Positions 27,858 to 36,459 of a DNA stretch of 64,000 nucleotides are shown here, in pieces (position 1 is the first letter of the stretch; the number at the start of each line of letters is the position of its first letter). This stretch comes from FEN-1219 sp039933105 (lineage in GTDB: Bacteria > Pseudomonadota > Gammaproteobacteria > Steroidobacterales > Rariloculaceae). The DNA lies in contig JBDTOT010000017.1 in the NCBI GenBank assembly GCA_039933105.1, positions 1 through 64,000 of the forward strand, given 5' to 3'. Under the pieces are notes generated by a model. That model saw only the letters and a program-made list of their open reading frames with translations. It did not search any database and had not been told where the DNA came from. A program made the position numbers and the translations under genes.

Positions 27858-28831
27858 TCAGGCCACTGCTCGAGAACGCGCACGGTGTGTGCCAGGAACT
27901 GATTCGCGCGCGCGAGAGTCACGTGCGTGGGCAGGAACGACAGGCTCAGGTGGCAACGCGTCGTCACTCGCGGCGCTTCGTCGCCGTCGATGTTGCGGAG
28001 CACGATCTCGCGCCGCACTCGGCCTACGCCCAAGCTCGCGACGTGACCAGCGCCGAGCGGCGTCGGTGTTGCGATCAGACTGCCGCTCGCGCCGTAGTGG
28101 TGCACCAGTAGATTCGTGTCGGTCAAAGCTGCGCCGAGGCTACGCCGCAACGCGGCGTCGATCGTGCGCGCGCGCTCGGCGATCGGCTCCGCGGTGACGC
28201 CGCTTGCGTCGAGCTTCAACGGTCTTGCTTCACCATCGGCCGTCGTGAGCTCGATGCCGATGCACGGTGCGGCGCCGAACGTGAGCTCCGGCACTGCGCT
28301 CAGCGCCTCGACGCACGCCGCCACGAAGTAGCTCGTCAGCAAGAGCTCGACGTTGTCGGTGCGCAGGCGCTTGCGGTGTGCGAGCACGCGGGCGAGATCG
28401 CATTCGAATACGGTCGTGATTGGTGGCCCGGACACGGCTACCGGAGTGATTGCGGCGGCGGGTGAATCCACGGGCGGCTCGTCGTCGAGGATGTCGGCTT
28501 CCAGTGGCGCCGGGCGCGGAGTGGTCACGCCCCGTACGGCTTGCTCGGCGCGCGGGCCCAAAAGGCCGATCACATCGCCGACACGAATGCGGCCTTCCGG
28601 CCCCGTGCCGTGGATGCCGGTGATGTCGAGGTCGTACTGGCGAACCAGGCGGCGCACGGCTGGGCTCAGCCCGTCGCTTGCCACCGTAACGGCGAAGGAT
28701 CCTTCGAGCGTAGCGGCGTCTATGACTGCGGCGTCGTGCGCACCGAGAGGCTCGTCGATCGGCGCGTCGGTCGGCTCTTCGGTCGTCAACAGGGGCGTGG
28801 ATTCATCGGTCGTTGGCATGTCGGCCAGCAT
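27854..28831 (-). CDS. 2-oxoacid dehydrogenase E2-like protein lacking lipoyl domain and catalytic motif
   Basis: 325 residues. Residues 55-92 are a peripheral subunit-binding domain (SPAVRRLVRQYDLD, GTGPEGRIRVGDV). The rest aligns with the E2 acyltransferase core, but the catalytic DHRxxDG box is replaced: after LSLSF comes LPTHVTLARANQF where DHRVVDGA is expected. No N-terminal lipoyl domain exists; residues 5-50 are an acidic linker. It should therefore lack acyltransferase activity yet could still bind E3/E1-type partners or trimerise. The start is uncertain: 28831 or 28819; an ATG at 28888 is also in frame. It is coupled to the VirJ-like lipoprotein gene by ATGA, with no E1 or E3 gene near. 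Confidence 0.72.
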   Translation of the reverse strand: MLADMPTTDESTPLLTTEEPTDAPIDEPLGAHDAAVIDAATLEGSFAVTVASDGLSPAVRRLVRQYDLDITGIHGTGPEGRIRVGDVIGLLGPRAEQAVRGVTTPRPAPLEADILDDEPPVDSPAAAITPVAVSGPPITTVFECDLARVLAHRKRLRTDNVELLLTSYFVAACVEALSAVPELTFGAAPCIGIELTTADGEARPLKLDASGVTAEPIAERARTIDAALRRSLGAALTDTNLLVHHYGASGSLIATPTPLGAGHVASLGVGRVRREIVLRNIDGDEAPRVTTRCHLSLSFLPTHVTLARANQFLAHTVRVLEQWPE

Positions 28832-28942
28832 CCCACACCAGCGAACTTTTTCAACCGCCGTTAGAATCGCGCGCATGACGAGTACCAAGGATCCGCGAGC
28901 GCGCGCTCGCGCGCCGCAATCCGCATATCAAGGCGGCGAGAT

Positions 28943-30145
28943 TTGACCTCGCTGCGGCTCCCTTCGCCCTACGACCGACTACTGCTGCCGGTGTATGTGC
29001 CGTCGCTGCTGATGGCCGTGAGCCAGGAGGCGCTCACGATCCTGTTGCCGCTGTACGTGCTCGATTCCGGTGCCGGCCCTGCGTTCGCTGCGATGATCGC
29101 TGGCCTCCGTGGGCTAGGAGTGCTGCTGTTCGACGTGCCGGCCGGCATGCTCGTGGCACGTTTCGGCGACAAGCCCGTGCTGCTCGGCGGCCTCGGCCTC
29201 ATTCTCTTCAGCCTCGTGCTGCTCGCGTCATCGGCCAATCCGTGGATGATCGGTGTCGCGGCCGTCGCGCTTGGCACGGGGCACGCGGCATGGATGCTCG
29301 GCAGGCAGTCCTATCTCGCGGACATCTGCAGCACGAACGAGCTCGGCCGCGCGATCGCGGCGATGGCCGGGCTGCAACGCGGGGGCGCACTTATCGGCCC
29401 CGTGGCGGGCGGCTTCCTGGCCGGCGCGGCCGGTTTCCCGATTGCATTCGCGGCAGGCGCCGTGAGCGCCGTGATCGCCGCGGCAGTTGTGCTGTCGTTC
29501 GCGCGCGAGGTCGTCGTGGAGCACGATCACCGCGACTCGAGCTTGGGCGGCACGCTCGCGGTGCTGGTGGATCAACGCAGAGTGCTCGCAACGGCCGGCG
29601 CCAGCGCGCTCGCGCTGCAGCTGATGCGCGCATCGCGTCAGCTGCTCGTGCCGTTGTTCGGCCAGCACGTCGGTCTTGGCATCACGACGATCGGCGCCGT
29701 TTATTCGCTGTCGACCGTCGTGGACATTGCGCTGTTCTATCCGTCGGGCGTTCTCTCTGACCGCTGGGGCCGCAAGTGGAGTGCGGTGCCGAGCATGCTT
29801 CTGTATGCGCTCGGGCTTGCATTGCTGCCCCTCGCGTCCGGTTTCTATTCGCTGCTCGCCATTGCGACGCTGCTCGGCTTCGCGAACGGCATCGGCACGG
29901 GCGTGGTCATGATCATGGGCGCGGACCTCGCACGAGCGAGCGGGCGGCACGGCCAGTTCCTCGGCTTGTGGCGCCTGATCGGCGACGTCGGCATCAGTGC
30001 CGCGCCGATGCTCATGAGCACGGTGGTCGACGCCGCCGGCCTCGCGGCCGCGAGCCTTACCGTCGCCGGCATCGGCTGCATAGGCTCGGCCGTCATGGTC
30101 TGGCTGGTAGTCGAGACGCTTACGCTGAAACAGCAGCCGCAGTAA
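28943..30145 (+). CDS. Major facilitator superfamily transporter
   Basis: 400 residues with about 12 hydrophobic segments. The loop between helices 2 and 3 has DVPAGMLVARFGDKPVLL, the MFS motif A region, and a matching loop after helix 8 is SGVLSDRWGRKW. TTG at 28943 follows AAGGCGGCGAG; it could be longer in the other direction but no better start is seen. Proton-driven efflux or uptake of a small organic compound is the general role. Its neighbours (E2-like divergent, aldo/keto reductase convergent) do not name the substrate. Aromatic acid uptake is possible given the region. Confidence 0.88.
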   Translation: MTSLRLPSPYDRLLLPVYVPSLLMAVSQEALTILLPLYVLDSGAGPAFAAMIAGLRGLGVLLFDVPAGMLVARFGDKPVLLGGLGLILFSLVLLASSANPWMIGVAAVALGTGHAAWMLGRQSYLADICSTNELGRAIAAMAGLQRGGALIGPVAGGFLAGAAGFPIAFAAGAVSAVIAAAVVLSFAREVVVEHDHRDSSLGGTLAVLVDQRRVLATAGASALALQLMRASRQLLVPLFGQHVGLGITTIGAVYSLSTVVDIALFYPSGVLSDRWGRKWSAVPSMLLYALGLALLPLASGFYSLLAIATLLGFANGIGTGVVMIMGADLARASGRHGQFLGLWRLIGDVGISAAPMLMSTVVDAAGLAAASLTVAGIGCIGSAVMVWLVVETLTLKQQPQ

Positions 30146-30205
30146 ACGAGCGGCCTAGGCTGCAGCCGCGATCAGGCACATGATCGAGAAGCCGCGCGCT
30201 TTGCC

Positions 30206-30221
30206 CGAGGCTTCGGCCTCG
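30206..30221. terminator. UUCG-tetraloop hairpin between convergent genes
   Basis: CGAGGC-TTCG-GCCTCG forms a perfect 6-bp stem with an extra-stable UUCG tetraloop. It lies in the 93-base gap between the MFS gene and the convergent aldo/keto reductase. There is no T-run, so transcription stop is only likely. Confidence 0.4.
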
Positions 30222-30238
30222 AGGACGCGCGCCGGGGC

Positions 30239-31099
30239 TCAGCGGCGCTGCGTGCTCAAGCGATCGAGCGCCGCGAGATCGTCGGTGTCGAGCGTGAGCG
30301 CGGCGGCTGTCAGACTATTCTCGATGCTCGCGACTCGGCTCGCTCCCGGGATCGGCAGCACGTGCGGCCCCAGAGCTAGGAGCCATGCGATTGCGATCGC
30401 GTGAGGTGAAGTGCCGTGTTTCGCAGCGATTCGCGTGACATCGACGTTCGCTGCGAGCCGGCGGTGTCCCCAATGGCCGCCGACCGGCGAGTAAGGAACG
30501 TAGGCGATGCCGAGGTCGCCGCCGCGCGCGACGAGCCCGCTGTCGACGTCGCGTCTTTCGAGCACGTTGCAGCGATTCTGCACCGCCGCGATCGGCGTCA
30601 GAGCGAGAGCTTCGTCGAGGTGCCGCGCCGTGACGTTCGACAGGCCGATCGCGCCGATCTTGCCTTCGTCTCGCAGGTTCACGAGCTCGCCAACGGATTC
30701 CGCGAGCGGCACGTTCGGGTCGACGGCGTGCAGGTAGTACAGCGCGATCGGTGCGCCGAGGTCGCGGGCGCTCTGTTCGCAGCAGCGGCGTAGCCACGCC
30801 GGCGTGCAATCGACGTCCCAGCGGCCGCTCGGCCGCGTGAGCCCGCCCTTGGTTGCCACGATCACATCGGTGCGGCCGAGCGACTTCAACGTAGCGGCGA
30901 TCAGCCGCTCGTTGTGCCCGAGATCCGTGTTGTCGAGGCAGTAGCTGATCGCGGTATCGATGAAGTCGCCGCCGCCGGCAACGAACGCCTCGATCACCGC
31001 GCGGGCCGTGCCTTCGTCGGGCCGGCCTTCGATCGACAGCGGCATGCCGCCGAGACCGATCGGCTGCACGCTAAGACCCGTATTCCCGATTGAGCGCAT
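30239..31099 (-). CDS. Aldo/keto reductase (AKR, second paralogue)
   Basis: 286 residues with the AKR tetrad: Asp in FIDTAISY, Tyr in the same segment, Lys in VATKGGL and His in YYLHAVDPN. GNTGLSVQPIGLGGM opens the barrel. The C-terminal phosphate-binding loop is LPIPGASRVASIENS. The ATG at 31099 places the protein at the usual start; further upstream ATG codons would add a long basic tail not found in the family. It is divergent from the tautomerase gene at 31147 (47-bp gap). Substrate unknown; could act on aldehydes or ketones of aromatic origin. Confidence 0.86.
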   Translation of the reverse strand: MRSIGNTGLSVQPIGLGGMPLSIEGRPDEGTARAVIEAFVAGGGDFIDTAISYCLDNTDLGHNERLIAATLKSLGRTDVIVATKGGLTRPSGRWDVDCTPAWLRRCCEQSARDLGAPIALYYLHAVDPNVPLAESVGELVNLRDEGKIGAIGLSNVTARHLDEALALTPIAAVQNRCNVLERRDVDSGLVARGGDLGIAYVPYSPVGGHWGHRRLAANVDVTRIAAKHGTSPHAIAIAWLLALGPHVLPIPGASRVASIENSLTAAALTLDTDDLAALDRLSTQRR

Positions 31100-31146
31100 G
31101 CGTCGAAGTGTAGCAGCGGCGCGCGCCGCCGCCGTACCATACGTGC

Positions 31147-32232
31147 ATGCAGACACCCATTCGATGTTTCCTGATGCGCGGCGGTAGCTCGAAGGGGCTG
31201 TACTTCCGCAAAGAGGATTTACCGGCCGACGAGGCATTGCGCGACCGAGTGATCGTGGCCGCCATGGGTAGCGACGCGCGGCAAATCGACGGCGCAGGCG
31301 GTGCGCATCCACTCACGAGCAAGGTCGCCGTCGTGAGCAAGTCCACATCGCCCGACGCGGATGTCGACTACCTGTTCGTGCAGGTCGTAGTGGGCGAGGG
31401 CCGCGTCGACACCACGCCGAATTGCGGCAACATCCTCGCGGGCGTCGCGCCGTTCGCCATCGAGACCGGTATCATCGCCGCGCGCGACCGCGTCACGCCC
31501 GTGCGCGTGCGCATGCTGAACAGCGACAATCTTTGTGAGCTGTTGATCGAGACGCCGGGCAAGCGCGTGAACTACGACGGGACGGCCAGGATCGACGGCG
31601 TGCCGGGCACGGCGGCGCCGATCGTGTGCAACTACTTGGACGTCGCGGGCTCGGCCACCGGCAGCCTGCTGCCAACCGGCAACCTGCGCGACCTCGTCGA
31701 CGGCATCGAGGTCACGTGCATCGACAACGGCATGCCCGTGGTGGTCATGCGTGCGCGCGATCTCGGCATCAGCGGCTACGAGTCACCGAAAGAGCTCGAT
31801 GCGAACAATGAGTTCAAAGCCAAGGTCGAGTCGATCCGTCTGCAGATCGGGCCGCGCATGAATCTCGGCGACGTCAAAACGAAAGTGGTGCCGAAGATGA
31901 GCGTGATAGCCCCAGCGCGCGCGGGCGGGCACGTGTGCACTCGCACCTTGATCCCGCACGACACGCACGCCGCGATCGGCGTGCTGGGCGCAGTGTCCGT
32001 GGCTACGGCCTGCATCCTGCCGGGCTCCGTGACGGCCGGCATCGCCACGGTCCCGGACGGACCGATCAAGCAGATGTCAGTAGAGCATCCCACGGGAGAG
32101 TTTTCCGTCACGCTCGAGGTGGGCGGCACGCGCGAGCAACCGCGAGTGCTGAAGGCCGGGTTGCTGCGCACCGCGCGCTTGATCATGCGCGGCGAAGTTC
32201 TGGTGCCGGCCGCGATCTGGGACGGTCGCTGA
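31147..32232 (+). CDS. PrpF-family isomerase, probable 4-oxalomesaconate tautomerase (GalD/LigU-like)
   Basis: 361 residues. QTPIRCFLMRGGSSKGLYF is the N-terminal signature of the PrpF/GalD family (diaminopimelate-epimerase fold). PNCGNILAGVAPFAIE carries a conserved Cys-Gly-Asn active-site motif, and VEHPTGEFSV closes the second lobe. Two family roles are known: 2-methylaconitate isomerase (PrpF, beside prpC/acnD) and 4-oxalomesaconate tautomerase (GalD, LigU). No propionate genes are near, and ligABCI and LigJ-like genes are in the window, so the tautomerase role is favoured. It is directly followed by the third MetE-like gene. Confidence 0.8.
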   Translation: MQTPIRCFLMRGGSSKGLYFRKEDLPADEALRDRVIVAAMGSDARQIDGAGGAHPLTSKVAVVSKSTSPDADVDYLFVQVVVGEGRVDTTPNCGNILAGVAPFAIETGIIAARDRVTPVRVRMLNSDNLCELLIETPGKRVNYDGTARIDGVPGTAAPIVCNYLDVAGSATGSLLPTGNLRDLVDGIEVTCIDNGMPVVVMRARDLGISGYESPKELDANNEFKAKVESIRLQIGPRMNLGDVKTKVVPKMSVIAPARAGGHVCTRTLIPHDTHAAIGVLGAVSVATACILPGSVTAGIATVPDGPIKQMSVEHPTGEFSVTLEVGGTREQPRVLKAGLLRTARLIMRGEVLVPAAIWDGR

Positions 32233-33348
32233 TTGCTTAGCAAGATGGCCGCGAGGCAGCGACCACCGTTTCGCGCCGATCACGTCGGCAGTCTGCTGCG
32301 ACCGCGGGCATTGAAGGACGCGCGCGCGCAGTTCGCGCGGGGCGCCATCGACGCGGCCGCGCTGGCCGCGGTGGAAGATCGCGAGATCGCGCGGCTCGTC
32401 GCACGCCAGGAAGCCATAGGACTTCGCGCAGTGACCGACGGCGAGCTGCGCCGCTCGTGGTGGCACCTCGACTTCCTGTGGGGACTTACCGGCGTCGCGA
32501 AGCACACCACGAATGCGGGCGTCGCATTTGCCGGAGCGGCCCCGCGGAGCGAGGGCGTTCGCGTCGACGGCCGGATCGAATTCCGCGGCCACCCGATGCT
32601 CGCACACTACGCAACGCTAGCCGCACGCGCTCGCGTGACGCCCAAGCTCACGATCCCCGCGCCGTCGGCCTTGACCGGCCGGCCGGTGCTGCCCCCGATG
32701 GATGCCGCCGCATATCCCGAACGCGACCAGCTGTATGTCGATCTCGGTGCGGCATATCGAGCGGCCGTGAACGCGTTCGCGGCCGCCGGCTGCCGCTATC
32801 TGCAGCTCGATGAAGTGTTCATCGCCATGCTGTGCGACCCCAAGTATCGGCAGAAGATGGTCGCGCGCGGCGACGACCCTGATGCGCTGCTGCACGTTTA
32901 CGCGGGGCTCATCAACGAAGCGATCGCCGATATCCCGGCCGACATGACGATCACGCTGCATCTGTGCCGCGGGAATTTCAAATCCACCTTCATGGGCGAA
33001 GGCAGTTACGAGGCCGTGCAGGATGTGCTGTTCAACGAGATCGGCGTGCACGGCTATTTCATGGAATACGACGACGAGCGCTCCGGCGGCTTCGAGCCGT
33101 TGCGATGGCTACCGAAGCACAAACACGTGGTGCTCGGCCTCGTGACGACCAAGAGCGGTGTGCTCGAGAGTAACGATGCGCTCAGGCGGCGCATCGACGA
33201 GGCCGCGCGCTGCACCGATCTCGATCGGCTGTGCCTATCACCGCAATGCGGCTTCGCGTCGACGGAGGAGGGCAACCTGCTGACGGAGGAGGAGCAGTGG
33301 GCGAAGCTCACTCGCGTCGTCGAGGTGGCGGCGCAGGTGTGGGGCTGA
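32233..33348 (+). CDS. MetE C-terminal-like methyltransferase (YxjG/YxjH-type)
   Basis: 371 residues. RADHVGSLLRP and DGELRRSWWHLDFLWG are typical of the YxjG/YxjH branch. The zinc ligands are His-x-Cys in TLHLCRGNFKS, Glu in YFMEYDDERSG and Cys in LSPQCGFAS. It begins with a TTG immediately after the tautomerase stop; ATG at 32245 is an alternative start, and neither has a strong ribosome site. Members of this branch use S-methyl compounds or other donors in methionine or thiol metabolism. The close link to the tautomerase gene suggests co-transcription. Confidence 0.8.
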   Translation: MLSKMAARQRPPFRADHVGSLLRPRALKDARAQFARGAIDAAALAAVEDREIARLVARQEAIGLRAVTDGELRRSWWHLDFLWGLTGVAKHTTNAGVAFAGAAPRSEGVRVDGRIEFRGHPMLAHYATLAARARVTPKLTIPAPSALTGRPVLPPMDAAAYPERDQLYVDLGAAYRAAVNAFAAAGCRYLQLDEVFIAMLCDPKYRQKMVARGDDPDALLHVYAGLINEAIADIPADMTITLHLCRGNFKSTFMGEGSYEAVQDVLFNEIGVHGYFMEYDDERSGGFEPLRWLPKHKHVVLGLVTTKSGVLESNDALRRRIDEAARCTDLDRLCLSPQCGFASTEEGNLLTEEEQWAKLTRVVEVAAQVWG

Positions 33349-33357
33349 CGCTTCGAG

Positions 33358-34026
33358 CTAGGGCACGTGAGCCGTGAATAGAATGTGCGGCGTCGAGTAG
33401 CCGCGCGCGTAGCTCGTTGTCTCGTCGATGACGAAACCCGCTGCGGTGAGCGCACCCGTGAGCGCCGAGCGCGGCGCGAAGCCGATCGCACCGCTCGAGT
33501 GCGTGCGCCGCAGCAGCCGGACCATCAAGCGCTCCTGCCACAGAGCTTTCCAGACTCGCCACGACCCGTCGTCCTCGGCTTCTTTCAGCACCAGCAAACC
33601 ACCGGGACGCAGCAGTCGTCGGGCGGCCGCAAGGAATTCGCCCCAGCTTGCGGGAGCGAGCAGGTACAACACGTCGGCTACGAACACGCAGTCGAACGTG
33701 CCGGGCCGGTCGTCGACGAGCGTGTCGATCGTGCAAGCGAGCAACTCGACGCGCGGGTGGCGGCCAACCGAGGCTAGTGCCCAGCCGATTTTGCGCACGT
33801 CGGGGTCGATACCGACGACCTGCCGGTCCGGGTGGCCCTCCGCCAGCAGCGCCACGAGCGCTCCATGGCCGCACCCGACATCGAGCATGGTGTGGCCGCG
33901 AGCCCGCTCGGCCATGGCTTCGAGAGGCGCCGACGCCAGCCGGCCGCGGACGAACCAGCGCTCTTTCCACGGCAAAGTGTCGAATAGCTTCAGGCGGGGT
34001 TCAGGCATGCCGGTGCTATTATCCAT
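33358..34026 (-). CDS. Class I SAM-dependent methyltransferase
   Basis: 222 residues. Motif I is MLDVGCGHGALVALL and the acidic post-I residue lies in VVGIDPD. FDCVFVADVLYLL is motif II and LLRPGGLLVLKE motif III. A basic N-terminal segment (KERWFVRGRL) precedes the fold. The start at 34026 is preferred; ATG at 34008 is also possible. It is divergent from the glycosyltransferase cassette, so it may modify the same surface glycan or lipid carrier. Substrate unknown. Confidence 0.8.
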   Translation of the reverse strand: MDNSTGMPEPRLKLFDTLPWKERWFVRGRLASAPLEAMAERARGHTMLDVGCGHGALVALLAEGHPDRQVVGIDPDVRKIGWALASVGRHPRVELLACTIDTLVDDRPGTFDCVFVADVLYLLAPASWGEFLAAARRLLRPGGLLVLKEAEDDGSWRVWKALWQERLMVRLLRRTHSSGAIGFAPRSALTGALTAAGFVIDETTSYARGYSTPHILFTAHVP

Positions 34027-34126
34027 ACTCGGTGTGTGACAGTAGTCTGAAATCTCTCGAGGTGAGCGGGAACGCGCGCGCCGAGAGATCGTCAAACGCC
34101 AGGGCGTGCAAGCGCAAGGGCCCGCA

Positions 34127-35116
34127 ATGATTTCCATCGTCGTACCGGCGTACAACGAAGAACGTAACCTCGACGTCCTACATCTGCGCGTCAGCGAGAT
34201 CATGGACGGCGCGGTGGGGCGTGACGACTGGGAGTTCGTGTTCGTCGACGACGGCAGTAGTGACGGCACCTGGCAGGCCATCGACGCGCTCAACAAGAGC
34301 GACGTGCGCGTACGCGGTGTTCGCCTATCGCGCAACTTCGGGCACCAGAGCGCACTGATGGCGGGTCTCGCGGCCGCGCGTGGCCAGGCCGTCGTCATGA
34401 TGGACGCCGACATGCAGCATCCGCCCGAATTGCTGCCGCAGCTCGTGGCGAAATGGCGCGAGGGCTTCCAGATAGTGCATGCGGTGCGGCGCGATCCGCC
34501 GAACCTGTCATGGTTCAAGCGAGTTACTTCGCGCGCGTACTACAAGATGTTCGCCTTCTTGAGCGGCGTGGAGATCGAGCCTGGCGCGGCCGACTTCAGG
34601 TTGCTCGACCGGCAGGTGCTCGACGAGATCCTGCAGTTCGAGGAAGAAGGCCTGTTCCTGCGCGGCATCGTGCATTGGGTGGGCTACGCGACGGCCAGCG
34701 TGCCGTTCGACTGCGGTGAGCGCTATGCCGGGTCGAGCAAATACAACCTAATGAAAATGCTGCAGCTCGGCTGGCACGGAGTCAGCGCGTTCTCACTCGT
34801 GCCGCTACGCATCGGTATCGTGATCGGACTGTTCTCCTCGTCGATTGCCTTCCTCGGCGTCTGCTACGCGATCCTCGGCAAGTGGCTCGACAAAGAGGCG
34901 ATTCCCGGCTGGGCGTCCTCGGTGGCCATCTCGTCGTTTCTGTTCGGCGTGCTGTTCGTGTTCTTGGCGGTGCTCGCGGAGTACGTAGGCCGCATTGCGG
35001 TCGAGATACGCCGGCGCCCGCGTTTCCTGGTCCGCGAGACCACGCGCACGGCGGTCGCCACGAGCGATAGGCGTGCACGCCGTGGCGCCGTCGTCGACTT
35101 CCGTGCCGAGACCTGA
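34127..35116 (+). CDS. GT2 family glycosyltransferase, GtrB/DPM1-like polyprenyl-phosphate glycosyltransferase
   Basis: 329 residues. The N-terminal GT-A domain has VVPAYNEERNL, FVDDGSSDGT and the metal-binding MDADMQHPPELL. Two C-terminal membrane helices (about 225-255 and 262-290) match the GtrB/DPM1 layout, which loads a sugar from a nucleotide donor onto undecaprenyl phosphate on the inner leaflet. AAGGG is 6 bases before the ATG. It heads a five-gene run with gtrA-like, deacetylase, methyltransferase and a membrane transferase. Confidence 0.88.
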   Translation: MISIVVPAYNEERNLDVLHLRVSEIMDGAVGRDDWEFVFVDDGSSDGTWQAIDALNKSDVRVRGVRLSRNFGHQSALMAGLAAARGQAVVMMDADMQHPPELLPQLVAKWREGFQIVHAVRRDPPNLSWFKRVTSRAYYKMFAFLSGVEIEPGAADFRLLDRQVLDEILQFEEEGLFLRGIVHWVGYATASVPFDCGERYAGSSKYNLMKMLQLGWHGVSAFSLVPLRIGIVIGLFSSSIAFLGVCYAILGKWLDKEAIPGWASSVAISSFLFGVLFVFLAVLAEYVGRIAVEIRRRPRFLVRETTRTAVATSDRRARRGAVVDFRAET

Positions 35117-35125
35117 GAGCCGCGC

Positions 35126-35611
35126 ATGGCCGACGTCGACATGCAGCATCCTGCGCCGCGTTTTGCGATTGTCGGTTGCACGAACTTCGTCGTAAGCCTC
35201 ACGGCGTTCTACCTCTGCTACCACTACTTGCCGCTCGACCGGATCGTCACGGCGTTGCATCTGCCGACCGCGAGCGCGGCGAGCGATGGCGTCGGCGCGG
35301 AGGGCGCTGTGGCGAACGTGCTCGCATACTTCGCGGGAATGTTGAATAGCTTCTGGCTCAACCGCGTCTGGGCGTTTCGCGCCACCGAAGGCGGCATCGT
35401 CGGCCAGGGCGTTCGCTTCGTGGTTGTGAACTCCGTGAGCCTCGTGCTCGGCACGGCGATTGTGTTCGTGCTCGTCGATCGGTTGAAGTTCCACGAGCTC
35501 GCGGTGTGGGTGCCGTTGGCTGGACTCATCACGGTCACGAACTATCTCGGCTTCCAGTACTGGGCATTCGCGAAACAGGCGATTCCCGACGTGGCGGTGA
35601 GACGCGCATGA
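35126..35611 (+). CDS. GtrA-family flippase-like membrane protein
   Basis: 161 residues with four membrane helices (about 12-32, 60-85, 95-117, 128-148). FAIVGCTNFVVSL and NVLAYFAGMLNSFWLNRVWAF are the GtrA signatures. GtrA proteins are thought to flip undecaprenyl-phosphate sugars made by GtrB across the inner membrane. It starts 9 bases after the GtrB-like gene and overlaps the next gene by 4 bases (ATGA), consistent with one operon. Confidence 0.87.
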   Translation: MADVDMQHPAPRFAIVGCTNFVVSLTAFYLCYHYLPLDRIVTALHLPTASAASDGVGAEGAVANVLAYFAGMLNSFWLNRVWAFRATEGGIVGQGVRFVVVNSVSLVLGTAIVFVLVDRLKFHELAVWVPLAGLITVTNYLGFQYWAFAKQAIPDVAVRRA

Positions 35612-36450
35612 ACGAAGCGCTGCGATTAATCGTCAACGCCGACGACTTCGGTATGACCGAAGCCGTGAACCAGGGCATCGTCGAGGCGCACGACAGCGGC
35701 ATCGTGACGTCCGCGTCGGTGATGGCCACAGGCAGTGCGTTCGAGCATGCCGTGGCGCTTGCGAAGACGCGGCCCGAGCTCGCCGTCGGCGTGCATTTGA
35801 CGCTGACCGAGCAGCGCCCGCTGACCGGCAGCGCTGCTCAAAGCCTCGTGGGCGCGGATGGCCGCTTCGCGCCGCATCTCGTGCAGTTCGCGGGCTGGCA
35901 CATGCGCGGCAAGGTGGCGCTCGCACAGGTGCGCGCCGAGCTCGATGCCCAGATTCGCAAGGTGCGCGATGCCGGCATCGCAGTAAGTCACCTCGACGGT
36001 CATCAGCATGTGCATGTGCTGCCCGGCATCGCCGCCGTCGTCGCCGAGCTGGCGGCGGCGTACGGCATCCGCGCAGTGCGTTTTCCGACGGAGCGTGTGC
36101 GCGCGTACATGTTGCGCAATCTCGGCAACGCGCGCCGGCTGGCGGAGCAGGTCGTGCTCGGTGCCGTCTGCGCGGTGTCGCCGCTGCGTGCATTGCGGCG
36201 CAGCGACTCATTCGTCGGTTTTTACTATGGCGGCCGGCTCGACGAAGCCAATCTCGCGACGGTGCTCGGGCGGTTACCCGCGCGTGGTACCGTCGAGTTG
36301 ATGTGCCATCCGGGCGGCGACGATTCGCGTGCCGCTGAGGGCTACTGGCAGTACTCGTGGGCCGCAGAACGAGCCGCCCTCACGAGCCCACGAATCCGCG
36401 CGTTGCTTGCGTCGCGCGGCGCACAGCTCGTATCGCATCGCGATTCCTAA
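35608..36450 (+). CDS. YdjC/ChbG-family carbohydrate deacetylase (HpnK-like)
   Basis: 280 residues. IVNADDFGMTEAVN carries the catalytic/metal Asp pair near residue 12. The His ligands are in AVGVHLTLTE and HLDGHQHVHVLPG. This family removes N-acetyl groups from sugars such as chitobiose or from glycolipid-like substrates (HpnK in hopanoid maturation). In this operon it would de-acetylate an amino sugar in the modified glycan. Its stop is followed after 9 bases by the GTG of the methyltransferase, with AGGGG between. Confidence 0.87.
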   Translation: MNEALRLIVNADDFGMTEAVNQGIVEAHDSGIVTSASVMATGSAFEHAVALAKTRPELAVGVHLTLTEQRPLTGSAAQSLVGADGRFAPHLVQFAGWHMRGKVALAQVRAELDAQIRKVRDAGIAVSHLDGHQHVHVLPGIAAVVAELAAAYGIRAVRFPTERVRAYMLRNLGNARRLAEQVVLGAVCAVSPLRALRRSDSFVGFYYGGRLDEANLATVLGRLPARGTVELMCHPGGDDSRAAEGYWQYSWAAERAALTSPRIRALLASRGAQLVSHRDS

Positions 36451-36459
36451 AGGGGCGCC

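Noticed and set aside
31147..32232. PrpF of the methylcitrate cycle
   Set aside because: No prpB, prpC or acnD gene is near; the ring-cleavage context favours a tautomerase role. Not fully excluded.
33358..34518. Long N-terminal extension of the methyltransferase at 33358
   Set aside because: The extension would run across the start of the divergent glycosyltransferase and has no domain; the ATG at 34026 or 34008 gives the normal length.
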